Source of the DNA: Psychroflexus sp. MES1-P1E | Lineage (GTDB): Bacteria; Bacteroidota; Bacteroidia; Flavobacteriales; Flavobacteriaceae | DNA: 54,195 bases | Assembly (NCBI RefSeq): GCF_002836055.1 | Contig: NZ_PJBS01000312.1 | Location: 1-54,195 of the forward strand | Direction: 5' to 3' | Part shown: positions 18,186-27,863 of the stretch, in pieces | Numbering within the stretch: position 1 is the stretch's first letter | Layout of the letters: every line of letters begins with the position of its first letter | The notes under the pieces: model-generated | The model's database searches: none | Told to the model about the DNA's origin: nothing | The model's input: only the letters and a program-made list of their open reading frames with translations | Made by a program: the position numbers and the translations under genes

Positions 18186-19487
18186 ATGAATTTTTATTCA
18201 CTTAACAAACAAGCACCAGAGGTAAGTTTTAAAGAAGCGGTCATCAAAGGACTAGCATCAGATAAAGGCTTATATTTTCCAACCTCAATAAAACCATTAC
18301 CAAATTCATTCTTCGAATCCATAGGTGATTTATCTTATGAGGAGATTGCTTTTGAAGCTATTCAGCAATTTGTTACACCAGAAATTTCAAAAGATGAATT
18401 AAAACGAATGATATTTGAAACTCTTAGTTTCGATTTTCCAGTGGTTACTTTAGATAAGAACATCTCTTCGCTGGAGTTATTTCATGGACCAACGATGGCT
18501 TTTAAAGATGTTGGAGCAAGATTTATGTCCAGATGCCTCCGGCTTTTCAATTCTGAAGAAAAAAATGATATAACGGTTTTGGTTGCTACCTCTGGAGATA
18601 CTGGAGGAGCCGTCGCCAACGGTTTTATTGGAGTTGAAGGGGTTAAGGTGATTATACTTTACCCAATGGGGAAAGTGAGTAAAGTACAAGAAAAACAACT
18701 CACTACTTTGGGACAAAATATTACAGCTCTGGAAGTCGATGGTTTTTTTGATGATTGTCAGGATATGGTTAAGAAAGCTTTTTTAGATCGTCAAATTACA
18801 GATCATATTCAACTCACTTCGGCTAATTCTATTAACGTGGCGCGTTGGTTGCCTCAAATGTTTTACTTTTTCTTTGCCTATAAACAGCTTTATAAAAATC
18901 ATAAAAAAATTGTTTTTTCTGTTCCTAGTGGTAATTTTGGAAATATTTGTGCTGGATTTATGGCTCAAAAATTAGGCTTACCTATTCATCATTTTATTGC
19001 CGCCAACAACAGTAATCAAGTTGTTACAGACTATTTAGAAACTGAAAATTATCAGCCAAAACCCACGGTACCAACCATCAGTAATGCTATGGATGTTGGT
19101 AATCCTAGTAATTTTATTAGAATTCAGGAAATATTCAAAAACGAATTTAGCAATCTCAAGGCCCACCTGTCTTCGAGTAGTTTTTCAGATGATTCTACTA
19201 TAGATGGGATTAAAGAGCTTTATAACGATTATAATTATATAGCAGATCCGCATGGAGCTATTGGTTTTTTAGCTGCAAAAGAGTACCAACAAAAACATCC
19301 TGATACCCACTGTGTTTTTTTAGAGACCGCTCATCCTAGCAAATTTTTAGAGACTGTAGAAAAAGCTATTCAAACGAAAGTAGAGTTACCATCACAGATA
19401 AAAGCTGTGATTGACAAAGAGAAAAAGTCTACACAAATCTCTACTTATGATGAACTCAAATCAATTTTACTCAACAAAAGGAGTTGA
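18186..19487 (+). CDS. thrC: Threonine synthase
   Basis: A PLP enzyme converting O-phosphohomoserine to threonine. The PLP lysine lies in HGPTMAFKDVGARF (about residues 99-112). The phosphate-binding and activity motifs are ATSGDTGGAVANGF and SANSINVARWLPQM. The 433-residue length with the N-terminal YSLNKQAPEVSFKEAV is the E. coli-like class. It closes the thr operon; a spacer of over 600 bases with no clear terminator follows. Confidence 0.96.
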   Translation: MNFYSLNKQAPEVSFKEAVIKGLASDKGLYFPTSIKPLPNSFFESIGDLSYEEIAFEAIQQFVTPEISKDELKRMIFETLSFDFPVVTLDKNISSLELFHGPTMAFKDVGARFMSRCLRLFNSEEKNDITVLVATSGDTGGAVANGFIGVEGVKVIILYPMGKVSKVQEKQLTTLGQNITALEVDGFFDDCQDMVKKAFLDRQITDHIQLTSANSINVARWLPQMFYFFFAYKQLYKNHKKIVFSVPSGNFGNICAGFMAQKLGLPIHHFIAANNSNQVVTDYLETENYQPKPTVPTISNAMDVGNPSNFIRIQEIFKNEFSNLKAHLSSSSFSDDSTIDGIKELYNDYNYIADPHGAIGFLAAKEYQQKHPDTHCVFLETAHPSKFLETVEKAIQTKVELPSQIKAVIDKEKKSTQISTYDELKSILLNKRS

Positions 19488-19627
19488 GTTTTTAGCAGAT
19501 TATATTTTCTTCTGAATTTACTATTGATGCTATTAATGATGAACTAGTCATGTTAATCGTTTAGTTCACTTTTCCCAGCAACTTGGATAGTCGACAGTGA
19601 TGAAGCTATATAATATACAAATAATGT

Positions 19628-19860
19628 CAAATTAAATTTATAATGTCGAATGAATAAATTGAATTATACTACGACGTAGCTCAGCACAGGTCTTTTGATT
19701 GTTTGAAGTCAAAAAAATTAGCATAACTTTAGTTACGGTAATTATTTTTGATAAAAAGCAGACGAAAAAAGCCTGTGTCGAATTCGTTTTGGTAAAACGA
19801 TTTATTGCGGTATTATAGGTTTAAATTGGTACAACATAGTGTTTATACTTAAATAATATT
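19628..19860 (+). repeat. Dispersed intergenic repeat, copy 3
   Basis: This copy is in the opposite orientation to copies 1 and 2. Bases 19628-19714 match 14461-14552 and 31-97. Bases 19794-19826 match 14385-14417 at about 28 of 33. The downstream fragment KTIYCGIIGLN echoes the relic seen near copy 2. All frames are interrupted, so this copy is dead. Confidence 0.8.
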
Positions 19861-20093
19861 TAATGCCTGTAGAGGGCTTTTTCTTCTCCACTTCAAAAGC
19901 TATCAATTCATTCCAAAATCAAATTCTGGGATAAATGATCCGTCCCGTTTAAAATAAATTTAAAAATATAAAGAGTTGAGTATTCCAATATGTATTAATT
20001 AAACATATGAATATCAATGTTTTGTGTTTATTTTTTGGTGATTGAATTTAACAAATACTCTCATTTCAAAAGATTCATCATCCCTTTAAAATT

Positions 20094-20101
20094 TAGATTT
20101 G
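20094..20101 (+). promoter_or_regulatory. Candidate -7 box TAGATTTG of ilvD
   Basis: Fits TAnnTTTG. Transcription would start near 20106, leaving a leader of about 20 bases before the ATG at 20126, too short for an attenuation leader peptide. Confidence 0.45.
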
Positions 20102-20125
20102 ATTTTTGAAAATGAAACAGGTATA

Positions 20126-21802
20126 ATGGAACTAAATAAGTATAGCAAAACTGTTACTCAAGATCCTACTCAACCAGCTGCTCAAGCTATGTTGCATGCT
20201 ATCGGTCTAACTAAAGAAGATTTTTTTAAACCTATTATCGGTATTGCTAGTACAGGATACGAAGGGAATCCTTGTAATATGCATCTAAACGATCTCGCTA
20301 AACTCGCTAAACAAGGGACAGCAAATAAAGATATTATAGGTTTAATATTTAATACCATCGGGGTAAGTGATGGAATTTCTATGGGCACACCAGGAATGCG
20401 TTACTCTCTACCTTCTAGGGATATCATCGCAGACTCCATGGAAACTGTTGTTCAAGCTATGAGTTATGATGGTTTAATTACTGTCGTAGGTTGCGATAAA
20501 AACATGCCCGGTGCATTAATAGCGATGATTCGACTCAACAGACCTTGCATTATGATTTATGGAGGAACCATCGATTCTGGTTGTCATAATGGGAAAAAAC
20601 TGGACGTGGTTTCCGCTTTTGAAGCCTGGGGAAGTAAAGTGGCTGGAACCATGCAAGAAGAAGAATACCAAAGCATTGTAGAAAAAGCGTGTCCAGGGGC
20701 TGGTGCTTGTGGAGGAATGTACACTGCTAATACGATGGCCTCTTCTATAGAAGCTTTAGGAATGACTTTACCTTATAATTCTTCCAATCCAGCGCTCAGT
20801 CCACAAAAAAAACAAGAGTCTATAAAAGCTGGTGAAGCGTTGAGAGTTTTATTGGAAAAAGACATCAAACCTTCAGATATAATTACAAGAAAATCTTTAG
20901 AAAACGCTATACGGTTAATTACAATTTTAGGAGGATCTACAAATGCTGTTTTACATTTTCTAGCGATCGCTAGAGCTGCTGAAATAGATTTCACTTTAAC
21001 TGACTTTCAGACTATTAGTGATAATACTCCTTTTTTAGCAGACTTAAAACCTAGTGGTAAGTACCTTATGGAAGATTTACACGAGGTAGGAGGAATTCCG
21101 GCAGTTTTAAAATATTTACTTAAAAAAGGACTTATTTACGGGGATTGCCTAACCGTGACAGGAAAAACATTAGCAGAAAATTTACTTGATGTAGAGGATC
21201 TTAAAGAAGGTCAGGAGGTTATAAAACCAATAGAAAGTCCCATTAAAATTTCAGGACATCTAAGAATGCTTTTTGGAAATTTAGCTGAAGAGGGCAGTGT
21301 TGCTAAAATTACAGGGAAAGAAGGTTTAAAATTTCGAGGTAAGGCAAAGGTTTTTGAAGGCGAATACAAAGCCAATGATGGTATTAGAGATGGAAAAGTT
21401 CAAAAAGGAGATGTAGTGGTTATCCGTTATGAAGGCCCTAAAGGAGGTCCAGGTATGCCAGAGATGTTGAAACCTACCGCTGCAATTATGGGAGCAGGTC
21501 TAGGTAAAGATGTTGCTTTGATTACCGATGGAAGATTCTCTGGAGGAACTCATGGTTTTGTAGTTGGGCATATCACTCCAGAAGCTCAAGAAGGTGGTAC
21601 GATTGCCCTTGTTGAAGAAGGGGATTATATCACTATTGATGCCGAGACAAACAGTATCAATTTAGAGGTGTCTGATGAAGAACTCATCAAAAGGAAAAAA
21701 AATTGGAAGGCACCAAATTTAAAATTTAAACGAGGTGTTCTTTATAAATATGCTAGAATGGTCAATTCTGCATCAAAAGGGTGTGTGACAGACGAATTTT
21801 AA
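20126..21802 (+). CDS. ilvD: Dihydroxy-acid dehydratase
   Basis: An iron-sulfur dehydratase that makes the 2-keto acids of valine and isoleucine. Cluster cysteines are visible in NPCNMH (about residue 50), [13 protein letters not shown] (about 122) and [17 protein letters not shown] (about 194). The C-terminal half has [11 protein letters not shown] and [10 protein letters not shown]. The chosen ATG gives 558 residues, the usual length; the frame is open from a TTG at 20099, but that lies within the -7 box. First gene of ilvD-ilvB-ilvN-ilvC-ilvA. Confidence 0.96.
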   Translation: MELNKYSKTVTQDPTQPAAQAMLHAIGLTKEDFFKPIIGIASTGYEGNPCNMHLNDLAKLAKQGTANKDIIGLIFNTIGVSDGISMGTPGMRYSLPSRDIIADSMETVVQAMSYDGLITVVGCDKNMPGALIAMIRLNRPCIMIYGGTIDSGCHNGKKLDVVSAFEAWGSKVAGTMQEEEYQSIVEKACPGAGACGGMYTANTMASSIEALGMTLPYNSSNPALSPQKKQESIKAGEALRVLLEKDIKPSDIITRKSLENAIRLITILGGSTNAVLHFLAIARAAEIDFTLTDFQTISDNTPFLADLKPSGKYLMEDLHEVGGIPAVLKYLLKKGLIYGDCLTVTGKTLAENLLDVEDLKEGQEVIKPIESPIKISGHLRMLFGNLAEEGSVAKITGKEGLKFRGKAKVFEGEYKANDGIRDGKVQKGDVVVIRYEGPKGGPGMPEMLKPTAAIMGAGLGKDVALITDGRFSGGTHGFVVGHITPEAQEGGTIALVEEGDYITIDAETNSINLEVSDEELIKRKKNWKAPNLKFKRGVLYKYARMVNSASKGCVTDEF

Positions 21803-21834
21803 AAATAGTTAAAGAAGAAAAAAAATTGCCACGA

Positions 21835-23568
21835 ATGGAAGAAAGTTATACCCTTGAAAAAAAAGAAAAAGCAATCACTATAGAAAGGATTTCTGGTAGT
21901 GAGGCCATAATGAAATGTTTGATGGCAGAAGGAGTAGATACGTTATATGGTTATCCTGGCGGTGCTATAATGCCTGTTTACGATCAACTTTACAAATATC
22001 AAGATCGAATTCACCATGTCATGGCTCGCCATGAACAAGGAGCGACTCATGCGGCTCAAGGCTATTCCAGAATTTCTGGAAGAGTGGGAGTAGTCATAGC
22101 AACATCAGGTCCAGGAGCGACAAATTTAGTAACGGGTATTGCAGATGCTCAAATAGATTCTACTCCTTTGGTTTGCATTACGGGTCAAGTGTCTTCCCAT
22201 TTATTAGGAAGTGATGCTTTTCAAGAAACAGATATTATAGGGATTTCTACACCTGTTACCAAATGGAATCACCAAATTACAAGAGCTGAGGATATTCCCA
22301 AAGTTCTTGCAAAAGCTTTTTTTATTGCTAGAAGTGGAAGACCAGGTCCTGTTTTAATCGATATCACCAAAGATGCTCAGTTTGAAGAGTTTGATTTTTC
22401 TTATCAAAAATGCATAGGCATACGAAGTTATAAGCCTGTTCCTGTTGTGAACAAAAAACAAATTGAAGCAGCGGTAGCATTAATAAATTCAGCAAGGCAG
22501 CCTCTTATTGTTTGGGGTCAAGGGGTTATTTTGAGTGAAGCTGAAGAAATTTTTAAAGCCCTAGTTGAAAAATCAGGTATTCCATCAGCTTGGACTATCC
22601 TAGGAGCTTCCGCCTTACCTACTTCTCATCCGTTGAATGTTGGTATGGTCGGTATGCATGGTAATTATGCTCCCAATATGCTCACAAACGAATGTGATGT
22701 ACTTATTGCTATTGGTATGAGATTCGATGATAGAGTTACAGGAAATTTGGATTCTTATGCCAAACAGGCCAAAATCATTCATCTTGAAATTGAACCTGCT
22801 GAAATCGATAAAAACGTTATTGCGGATATTGCAATTCTTGGCGATGCTAAGGATAGTCTGACTCAGTTATTACCTTATTTGGAAGAAAAAACATACACCG
22901 ATTGGCATCAGAAATTCAAAGATTTATATGCTATTGAATATGATAAAGTTATCAAGAATGATCTTCATCCTACAAAAGAAGGCCTTACTATGGGTGAAGT
23001 TATTCATCAGATAAATCTCCAGACAAAAGGTAATGCCGCTATTGTAAGTGATGTCGGTCAACATCAAATGATTGCTTGCCGATATTCAAACTTTAATATT
23101 ACAAAAAGTAATATTACTTCTGGGGGATTAGGGACTATGGGTTTTGCTCTTCCAGCGGCTATTGGAGCTAAAATGGCTGCACCAGAACGCGATGTCATTG
23201 CAATTATTGGTGATGGAGGTTATCAAATGACTATTCAAGAATTAGGAACTGTGTTTCAACAAAGAATACCCCTAAAAATAGTGGTCTTAAACAATGAGTT
23301 TTTGGGTATGGTAAGGCAATGGCAACAGTTGTTTTTTGATAAACGATATGCCTCTACAGAAATGACAAATCCAGACTTCGTGGCCATTGCTAAAGGGTAT
23401 TATATAGATGCTCAAAAAGTAACTAAGCGGTCAGAATTAAAATCGGCTGTTCAAGAAATGATGGCAAGTGTTGGTCCTTACTTCTTGGAAGTTTGTGTTG
23501 AAAAAGAAGGTAATGTATTTCCAATGATACCCTCAGGAGCGAGTGTTTCAGAAATAAGATTAGAATAA
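21835..23568 (+). CDS. ilvB: Acetolactate synthase large subunit
   Basis: A thiamine-diphosphate enzyme that condenses pyruvate with pyruvate or 2-ketobutyrate. The catalytic glutamate is in ARHEQGATHAAQGYSR. The FAD and middle domain includes GMVGMHGNYAPN. The thiamine-diphosphate/magnesium motif GDGGYQMTIQELGT opens the last domain. The frame is open from GTG at 21781, overlapping the ilvD end, but ATG 21835 gives the more usual N-terminus and 577 residues. The regulatory subunit gene follows after one base. Confidence 0.96.
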   Translation: MEESYTLEKKEKAITIERISGSEAIMKCLMAEGVDTLYGYPGGAIMPVYDQLYKYQDRIHHVMARHEQGATHAAQGYSRISGRVGVVIATSGPGATNLVTGIADAQIDSTPLVCITGQVSSHLLGSDAFQETDIIGISTPVTKWNHQITRAEDIPKVLAKAFFIARSGRPGPVLIDITKDAQFEEFDFSYQKCIGIRSYKPVPVVNKKQIEAAVALINSARQPLIVWGQGVILSEAEEIFKALVEKSGIPSAWTILGASALPTSHPLNVGMVGMHGNYAPNMLTNECDVLIAIGMRFDDRVTGNLDSYAKQAKIIHLEIEPAEIDKNVIADIAILGDAKDSLTQLLPYLEEKTYTDWHQKFKDLYAIEYDKVIKNDLHPTKEGLTMGEVIHQINLQTKGNAAIVSDVGQHQMIACRYSNFNITKSNITSGGLGTMGFALPAAIGAKMAAPERDVIAIIGDGGYQMTIQELGTVFQQRIPLKIVVLNNEFLGMVRQWQQLFFDKRYASTEMTNPDFVAIAKGYYIDAQKVTKRSELKSAVQEMMASVGPYFLEVCVEKEGNVFPMIPSGASVSEIRLE

Positions 23569-23569
23569 T

Positions 23570-24091
23570 ATGTGCGAAAATAAAACCTATACCGTTTCGA
23601 TTTATACCGAAAATAACATCGGATTACTAAATAGGATCTCTGCTATTTTTCAACGAAGACATATCAATATTGAAAGTATTAATACGTCGTCTTCTGAAAT
23701 TGACCATATTTCAAAATGGACTATTGTTGTAAAATTGTCCGAAGATCGAATGAAGAAAATCATCGGACAAATAGAAAAACAAGTGGAAGTGATCAAGGCT
23801 TACTATCATAAAGAAGATGAAATCATTTACCAAGAATCGTGTTTGTTCAAAATAAAATCAGAATTCCTTTTTGAAGAACGACAAATTCAAAACATCATTA
23901 AAGATAGTAATGCAAAGATAGTCCACGTGAACCGAGAGTTTTTTGTTTTAGAAAAATCGGGGAGAACAGAAGACATCGAATTATTTCATAGGGAATTAAA
24001 AGCCTTTGGAATCATGCAATTTACTCGATCTGGACGCATAGCGGTAACCAAGGATGAAATGAAAATAAGTGAAATGCTCAAAGTATTTTAA
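23570..24091 (+). CDS. ilvN: Acetolactate synthase small regulatory subunit
   Basis: A 173-residue regulatory subunit that activates the large subunit and carries feedback inhibition by valine. An N-terminal ACT domain runs from [19 protein letters not shown] through [15 protein letters not shown] (residues about 8-80). A second ACT-like half follows and ends [11 protein letters not shown]. It begins one base after ilvB and precedes ilvC by 17 bases. Confidence 0.94.
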   Translation: MCENKTYTVSIYTENNIGLLNRISAIFQRRHINIESINTSSSEIDHISKWTIVVKLSEDRMKKIIGQIEKQVEVIKAYYHKEDEIIYQESCLFKIKSEFLFEERQIQNIIKDSNAKIVHVNREFFVLEKSGRTEDIELFHRELKAFGIMQFTRSGRIAVTKDEMKISEMLKVF

Positions 24092-24108
24092 AATTAAAAC
24101 ATAGTAAA

Positions 24109-25605
24109 ATGGCGAATTATTTTAACACACTTACCTTAAGACAACAACTCAAAGAGTTGGGTAAATGTAGGTTTATGGAATCTTCTGAGTTTGAAGGTGG
24201 AGTAAAAGCTCTAAAAGGCAAGAAAATTGTTATCGTTGGTTGTGGAGCTCAAGGCTTAAATCAAGGTCTTAACATGAGGGATTCTGGTCTTGATATTTCA
24301 TATGCTCTTAGACAAGGGGCTATTGATGAGGAGAGAGATTCTTTTAAAAATGCGAAGTCAAACGATTTTAAAGTGGGAACTTATCAAGACTTGATCCCAG
24401 AGGCAGATTTGATTTTGAATTTAACCCCAGATAAACAACATACCAATGTGATTAAAAGTATTATGCCTCTGATGAAGAAAGGCTCAACTTTAAGTTATTC
24501 TCATGGGTTTAATATTGTAGAAGAAGGAATGGACATAAGAAAGGATATCACAGTGATTATGGTCGCACCAAAATGTCCTGGAACAGAAGTTAGAGAAGAG
24601 TACAAAAGAGGTTTTGGGGTTCCAACTCTCATAGCAGTTCATCCTGAAAACGATCCTGAACAGAAAGGTTGGGAACACGCAAAAGCCTATGCAGTAGCCA
24701 CCGGTGGAGATAGAGCCGGTGTTCTAGAATCTTCATTTATTGCTGAGGTGAAAAGTGATTTGATGGGAGAACAAACTATTCTTTGTGGAGTGTTACAAAC
24801 TGGTGCTATTTTATCTTTTGACAAAATGATAGATGAAGGCATAGAGCCAAGCTATGCTGTGAAATTAATTCAATACGGATGGGAAACCATCACCGAAGCT
24901 CTAAAGCATGGGGGGATAACCAATATGATGGATCGTCTTTCCAACTCGTCCAAGATAAAAGCTTTTGAATTTTCCGAAGAATTAAAAACTATTCTAAGAC
25001 CTTTATTTGAAAAACATATGGACGATATCCTTTCTGGTCATTTTTCCAAAACTATGATGGAAGATTGGGCTAATGATGATGCTAATCTTTTAAAATGGAG
25101 GGCTGAAACAGGAGAAACTGCTTTTGAAAAAACAAAAATAACCGAGCAACATATCAATGAACAAGAGTATTTTGACAATGCCGTCCTTCTTGTTGCTTTT
25201 GCTAAATCTGGAGTTGAATTAGCTTTTGAAACCATGGTAAGTGCTGGGATAATTGAAGATTCTGCCTATTACGAATCTTTGCATGAATTACCTTTAATAG
25301 CCAATACTATTGCAAGGAAAAAATTATTTGAAATGAACAGAGTCATTTCTGATACAGCAGAATATGGCTGTTATTTATTTGATCATGCCAGCAAACCCCT
25401 ATTAGCCGATTTTATGGAATCTGTAGATACTTCAGTTATTGGGCAGCCTTATCCTAACGCAGACGAACTCGATAACATTAAATTGATAGAAGTAAATGAT
25501 GAGATAAGAAATCACCCTATCGAAAAGGTAGGTAAACGCTTGAGAACAGCCATGATAGCCATGAAAGGTCTCAAAAAAGAATCTAAAGAAAAAGTGACTT
25601 TATAA
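24109..25605 (+). CDS. ilvC: Ketol-acid reductoisomerase, long class II type
   Basis: An NADPH-dependent reductoisomerase, the second common step to valine and isoleucine. The Rossmann motif is [18 protein letters not shown] near residue 43. The metal-binding core includes [15 protein letters not shown] and the duplicated knotted domain. At 498 residues it is the long E. coli/plant class rather than the ~330-residue class. Same operon as ilvDBN, with ilvA beginning one base later. Confidence 0.96.
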   Translation: MANYFNTLTLRQQLKELGKCRFMESSEFEGGVKALKGKKIVIVGCGAQGLNQGLNMRDSGLDISYALRQGAIDEERDSFKNAKSNDFKVGTYQDLIPEADLILNLTPDKQHTNVIKSIMPLMKKGSTLSYSHGFNIVEEGMDIRKDITVIMVAPKCPGTEVREEYKRGFGVPTLIAVHPENDPEQKGWEHAKAYAVATGGDRAGVLESSFIAEVKSDLMGEQTILCGVLQTGAILSFDKMIDEGIEPSYAVKLIQYGWETITEALKHGGITNMMDRLSNSSKIKAFEFSEELKTILRPLFEKHMDDILSGHFSKTMMEDWANDDANLLKWRAETGETAFEKTKITEQHINEQEYFDNAVLLVAFAKSGVELAFETMVSAGIIEDSAYYESLHELPLIANTIARKKLFEMNRVISDTAEYGCYLFDHASKPLLADFMESVDTSVIGQPYPNADELDNIKLIEVNDEIRNHPIEKVGKRLRTAMIAMKGLKKESKEKVTL

Positions 25606-25606
25606 A

Positions 25607-26872
25607 ATGGAAGTAGAAACTGCTTATTTTCCAAAACTTAAGGATGTGATAAAAGCATCCGAAAATCTTAAAGGGGTTGCTATTGTTACTCCTCTAAGCT
25701 ATAATTTAAGATACTCAAAACAATACAATTCCAATGTTTTTTTCAAAAGAGAGGATTTACAACAAGTTCGTTCCTATAAAATAAGAGGCGCTTACACTAA
25801 AATGTCTTCACTTTTAGAAGATGAAATAAAAAACGGAATTGTTTGCGCTAGTGCTGGAAACCATGCCCAAGGTGTTGCCCTCTCTTGTAAAATCTTAAAG
25901 ATTAAAGGAACAATTTTTATGCCTTCCACAACACCCAATCAAAAAATAGATCAGGTGGAAATGTTTGGGGAAGAATTTATAAATATCATTTTGGTTGGAG
26001 ATAGTTTTGATGATGCTTATCATGCAGCTATGGAACAACGCGACAGATTAAACCAGACCTTTATACATCCGTTTAACGATCCAAAGGTCATTGAGGGACA
26101 AGCGACGGTTGGTCTTGAAATTATAAACCAATCTGAAGAAAAAATAATAGATTATGTGTTTCTTCCCGTTGGAGGCGGTGGATTAGCGTCAGGGCTTTCC
26201 TCTGTTTTTAAACATTTATCTCCGTCTACCAAAATAATTGGGGTAGAGCCCAAAGGGGCTCCCTCCATGTCAAATTCTATAAAGAATGATAAAAATATTG
26301 AACTGAATACAATTGAAAACTTTGTAGACGGAGCGGCTGTCAAACGGGTAGGTGATTTGACCTTTTCTATTGCTAAGCAAAACTTGCACGGTATGATAAC
26401 TGTAGACGAAGGTCATATTTGCCAGACTATATTAGATTTATATAATAAAGAGGCTATTGTCGCAGAACCTGCAGCAGCTCTTAGTATTGCTGCTTTAGAG
26501 CATTATGCAGAAGAAATTCAAGGTAAAAATATAGTTTGTATTATAAGTGGGAGTAACAACGATATTACGCGAACTGCTGAAATAAAAGAACGAGCTATGC
26601 TGTATGCTCAATTAAAACATTATTTTATTGTCAAATTCCCTCAGAGGGCTGGAGCTTTGCGTCAGTTTGTTGCTGAAATTTTAGGGCCTGATGACGATAT
26701 CACTTATTTTCAATATACTAAAAAAACCAATAGAGAAAACGGTGCCGCAGTAGTAGGATTAGAACTGAAATCGAAAGAAGACTTTGATCCTTTAGTAAAG
26801 CGTATGAAAGACAACAAATTTTATGGAGATTACTTAAACAATAAGCCAGACTTATTTCAATTTTTAGTTTAA
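25607..26872 (+). CDS. ilvA: Threonine dehydratase (ammonia-lyase)
   Basis: A PLP enzyme turning threonine into 2-ketobutyrate, the committed isoleucine step. The PLP lysine lies in FKREDLQQVRSYKIRGAY (about residues 45-62). Further PLP motifs are SAGNHAQGVALSC and PVGGGGLASGLSS. Residues from about 335 form a single C-terminal ACT-like regulatory domain (HYFIVKFPQRAGALRQF), shorter than the double domain of E. coli IlvA. It draws on the product of the upstream thr operon. Length 421. Confidence 0.95.
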   Translation: MEVETAYFPKLKDVIKASENLKGVAIVTPLSYNLRYSKQYNSNVFFKREDLQQVRSYKIRGAYTKMSSLLEDEIKNGIVCASAGNHAQGVALSCKILKIKGTIFMPSTTPNQKIDQVEMFGEEFINIILVGDSFDDAYHAAMEQRDRLNQTFIHPFNDPKVIEGQATVGLEIINQSEEKIIDYVFLPVGGGGLASGLSSVFKHLSPSTKIIGVEPKGAPSMSNSIKNDKNIELNTIENFVDGAAVKRVGDLTFSIAKQNLHGMITVDEGHICQTILDLYNKEAIVAEPAAALSIAALEHYAEEIQGKNIVCIISGSNNDITRTAEIKERAMLYAQLKHYFIVKFPQRAGALRQFVAEILGPDDDITYFQYTKKTNRENGAAVVGLELKSKEDFDPLVKRMKDNKFYGDYLNNKPDLFQFLV

Positions 26873-26952
26873 TACGAATAATTGGAATAAATATTTGATC
26901 TTTAACTGGTTATATGAATAATAATTCTATATTTGAAATATGATATTATTAA

Positions 26953-27052
26953 AAAATAAAATTATACCACATTTCCTAATAATGGGAATTCTCCGCTGTA
27001 GCTAGTTTTTATCTCTCCAACGCTATAGATTTTATTATTATAATTTTATTTT
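26953..27052. repeat. Spaced 14-bp inverted repeat
   Basis: AAAATAAAATTATA at 26953-26966 is the exact reverse complement of 27039-27052, with 72 bases between. Both arms are pure A/T, so chance pairing is possible. It could be a small mobile remnant or an RNA stem. Confidence 0.45.
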
Positions 27053-27058
27053 ATCATT

Positions 27059-27151
27059 ATGTTTATACATATCACATATAAAAATCCACTAGTTAGCTTT
27101 AATAGTTCTATAACTTCTATTAGTTTTTCTAATCTATTTCGTCGCCCTTAG
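27059..27151 (+). CDS. Possible arginine leader peptide, 30 codons
   Basis: A short frame starting ATG-TTT-ATA and ending CTA-TTT-CGT-CGC-CCT-TAG, that is Leu-Phe-Arg-Arg-Pro-stop, 88 bases before the first gene of the arginine operon. The stop sits in the loop of a small GCCC...GGGC hairpin (27144-27154). Consecutive arginine codons ahead of an arg operon suggest attenuation, but no obvious terminator hairpin follows. Weakly supported. Confidence 0.25.
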   Translation: MFIHITYKNPLVSFNSSITSISFSNLFRRP

Positions 27152-27239
27152 GGGCTATTCTATTTTCAGAACTTAGATGTGTTCGGTTCTACTTTCCAAA
27201 ATTTAATATTTCTTTTTAATTTTTAAAACATCAATCACA

Positions 27240-27863
27240 ATGAGAATTCTTATTGCTGATAAGTCGCACAGCATTTATGCTGAAATTATTTGCCAAGCTA
27301 TTGCTAAAGCTGCTCAAATTAGGGGGACTGGTATCGCTAAGCGAGAGCCAGACTACATTAACGCCAAAATGAAAAAGGGTGATGCTGTTATCGCTTTAGA
27401 TGGAGACCAATTTGCAGGCTTCTGTTACATTGAGTCTTGGAGCCATGCTAAGTTTGTAGCCAATTCAGGCTTAATTGTAGATCCCGATTATCGAAATATT
27501 GGCTTGGCAAAACAGATTAAGCAGAAAATCTTTGATCAATCCAGAATCAAATTCCCAGATGCTAAAATATTTAGTATTACCACGGGATTAGCTGTTTTGA
27601 AAATGAATAGCGATTTAGGCTACAAACCTATGCCCTTTTCTGAATTAACCGATGATCAGTCTTTTTGGAACGGTTGTCAAACCTGTAAAAATTACGATAT
27701 ACTTCAACGAACAAATCAGAAAATGTGCTTGTGTACAGGAATGCTTTTTGACCCTAAAGCCAAACAAGACCCTAAACCAAAAAAGCACCCATTTGATAAA
27801 AAAATATGGAAGCGAATAAGAGAATTGAAACAGTCTATTTTACTAAAAAAAGATAAAAAATGA
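27240..27863 (+). CDS. GNAT-family N-acyltransferase heading the arginine operon
   Basis: A 207-residue GNAT protein. The acyl-CoA pyrophosphate loop is in VDPDYRNIGLAKQI (residues about 80-93). Placed first in the arg operon, with no other N-acylglutamate synthase present, it is the likely enzyme adding the acyl group (acetyl or succinyl) to glutamate. After the GNAT fold come four cysteines at 146, 149, 163 and 165 (C-x2-C-x13-C-x-C), a possible zinc site, and a basic tail. The argG start overlaps its stop codon. Confidence 0.85.
   Translation: MRILIADKSHSIYAEIICQAIAKAAQIRGTGIAKREPDYINAKMKKGDAVIALDGDQFAGFCYIESWSHAKFVANSGLIVDPDYRNIGLAKQIKQKIFDQSRIKFPDAKIFSITTGLAVLKMNSDLGYKPMPFSELTDDQSFWNGCQTCKNYDILQRTNQKMCLCTGMLFDPKAKQDPKPKKHPFDKKIWKRIRELKQSILLKKDKK

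Larger units (their letters stand above)
19488..20125. other. Long spacer between thrC and ilvD
   Basis: About 640 bases without an intact gene. It contains repeat copy 3 with a broken reading frame (19628-19860), a 7-bp hairpin TCGTTTT-GGT-AAAACGA inside that copy, and the ilvD -7 box at 20094. I see no clear terminator for thrABC. Confidence 0.8.
26873..27239. other. Spacer between ilvA and the arginine operon
   Basis: A very AT-rich stretch of 367 bases. It contains a widely spaced inverted repeat (26953-26966 and 27039-27052, 14 bp each) and a 30-codon reading frame at 27059-27151 ending in two arginine codons. A small GC hairpin overlaps the stop of that frame. No clear terminator for ilvA was found. 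Confidence 0.75.

Noticed and set aside
19550-19564. Met-Leu-Ile-Val-stop mini-frame after thrC
   Set aside because: Four codons are expected by chance, and it lies over 500 bases before ilvD.
20007-20045. A 12-codon frame (M-N-I-N-V-L-C-L-F-F-G-D) as an ilv leader peptide
   Set aside because: It lies upstream of the predicted ilvD start of transcription near 20106 and has only four branched-chain codons; no terminator or antiterminator pair is visible.
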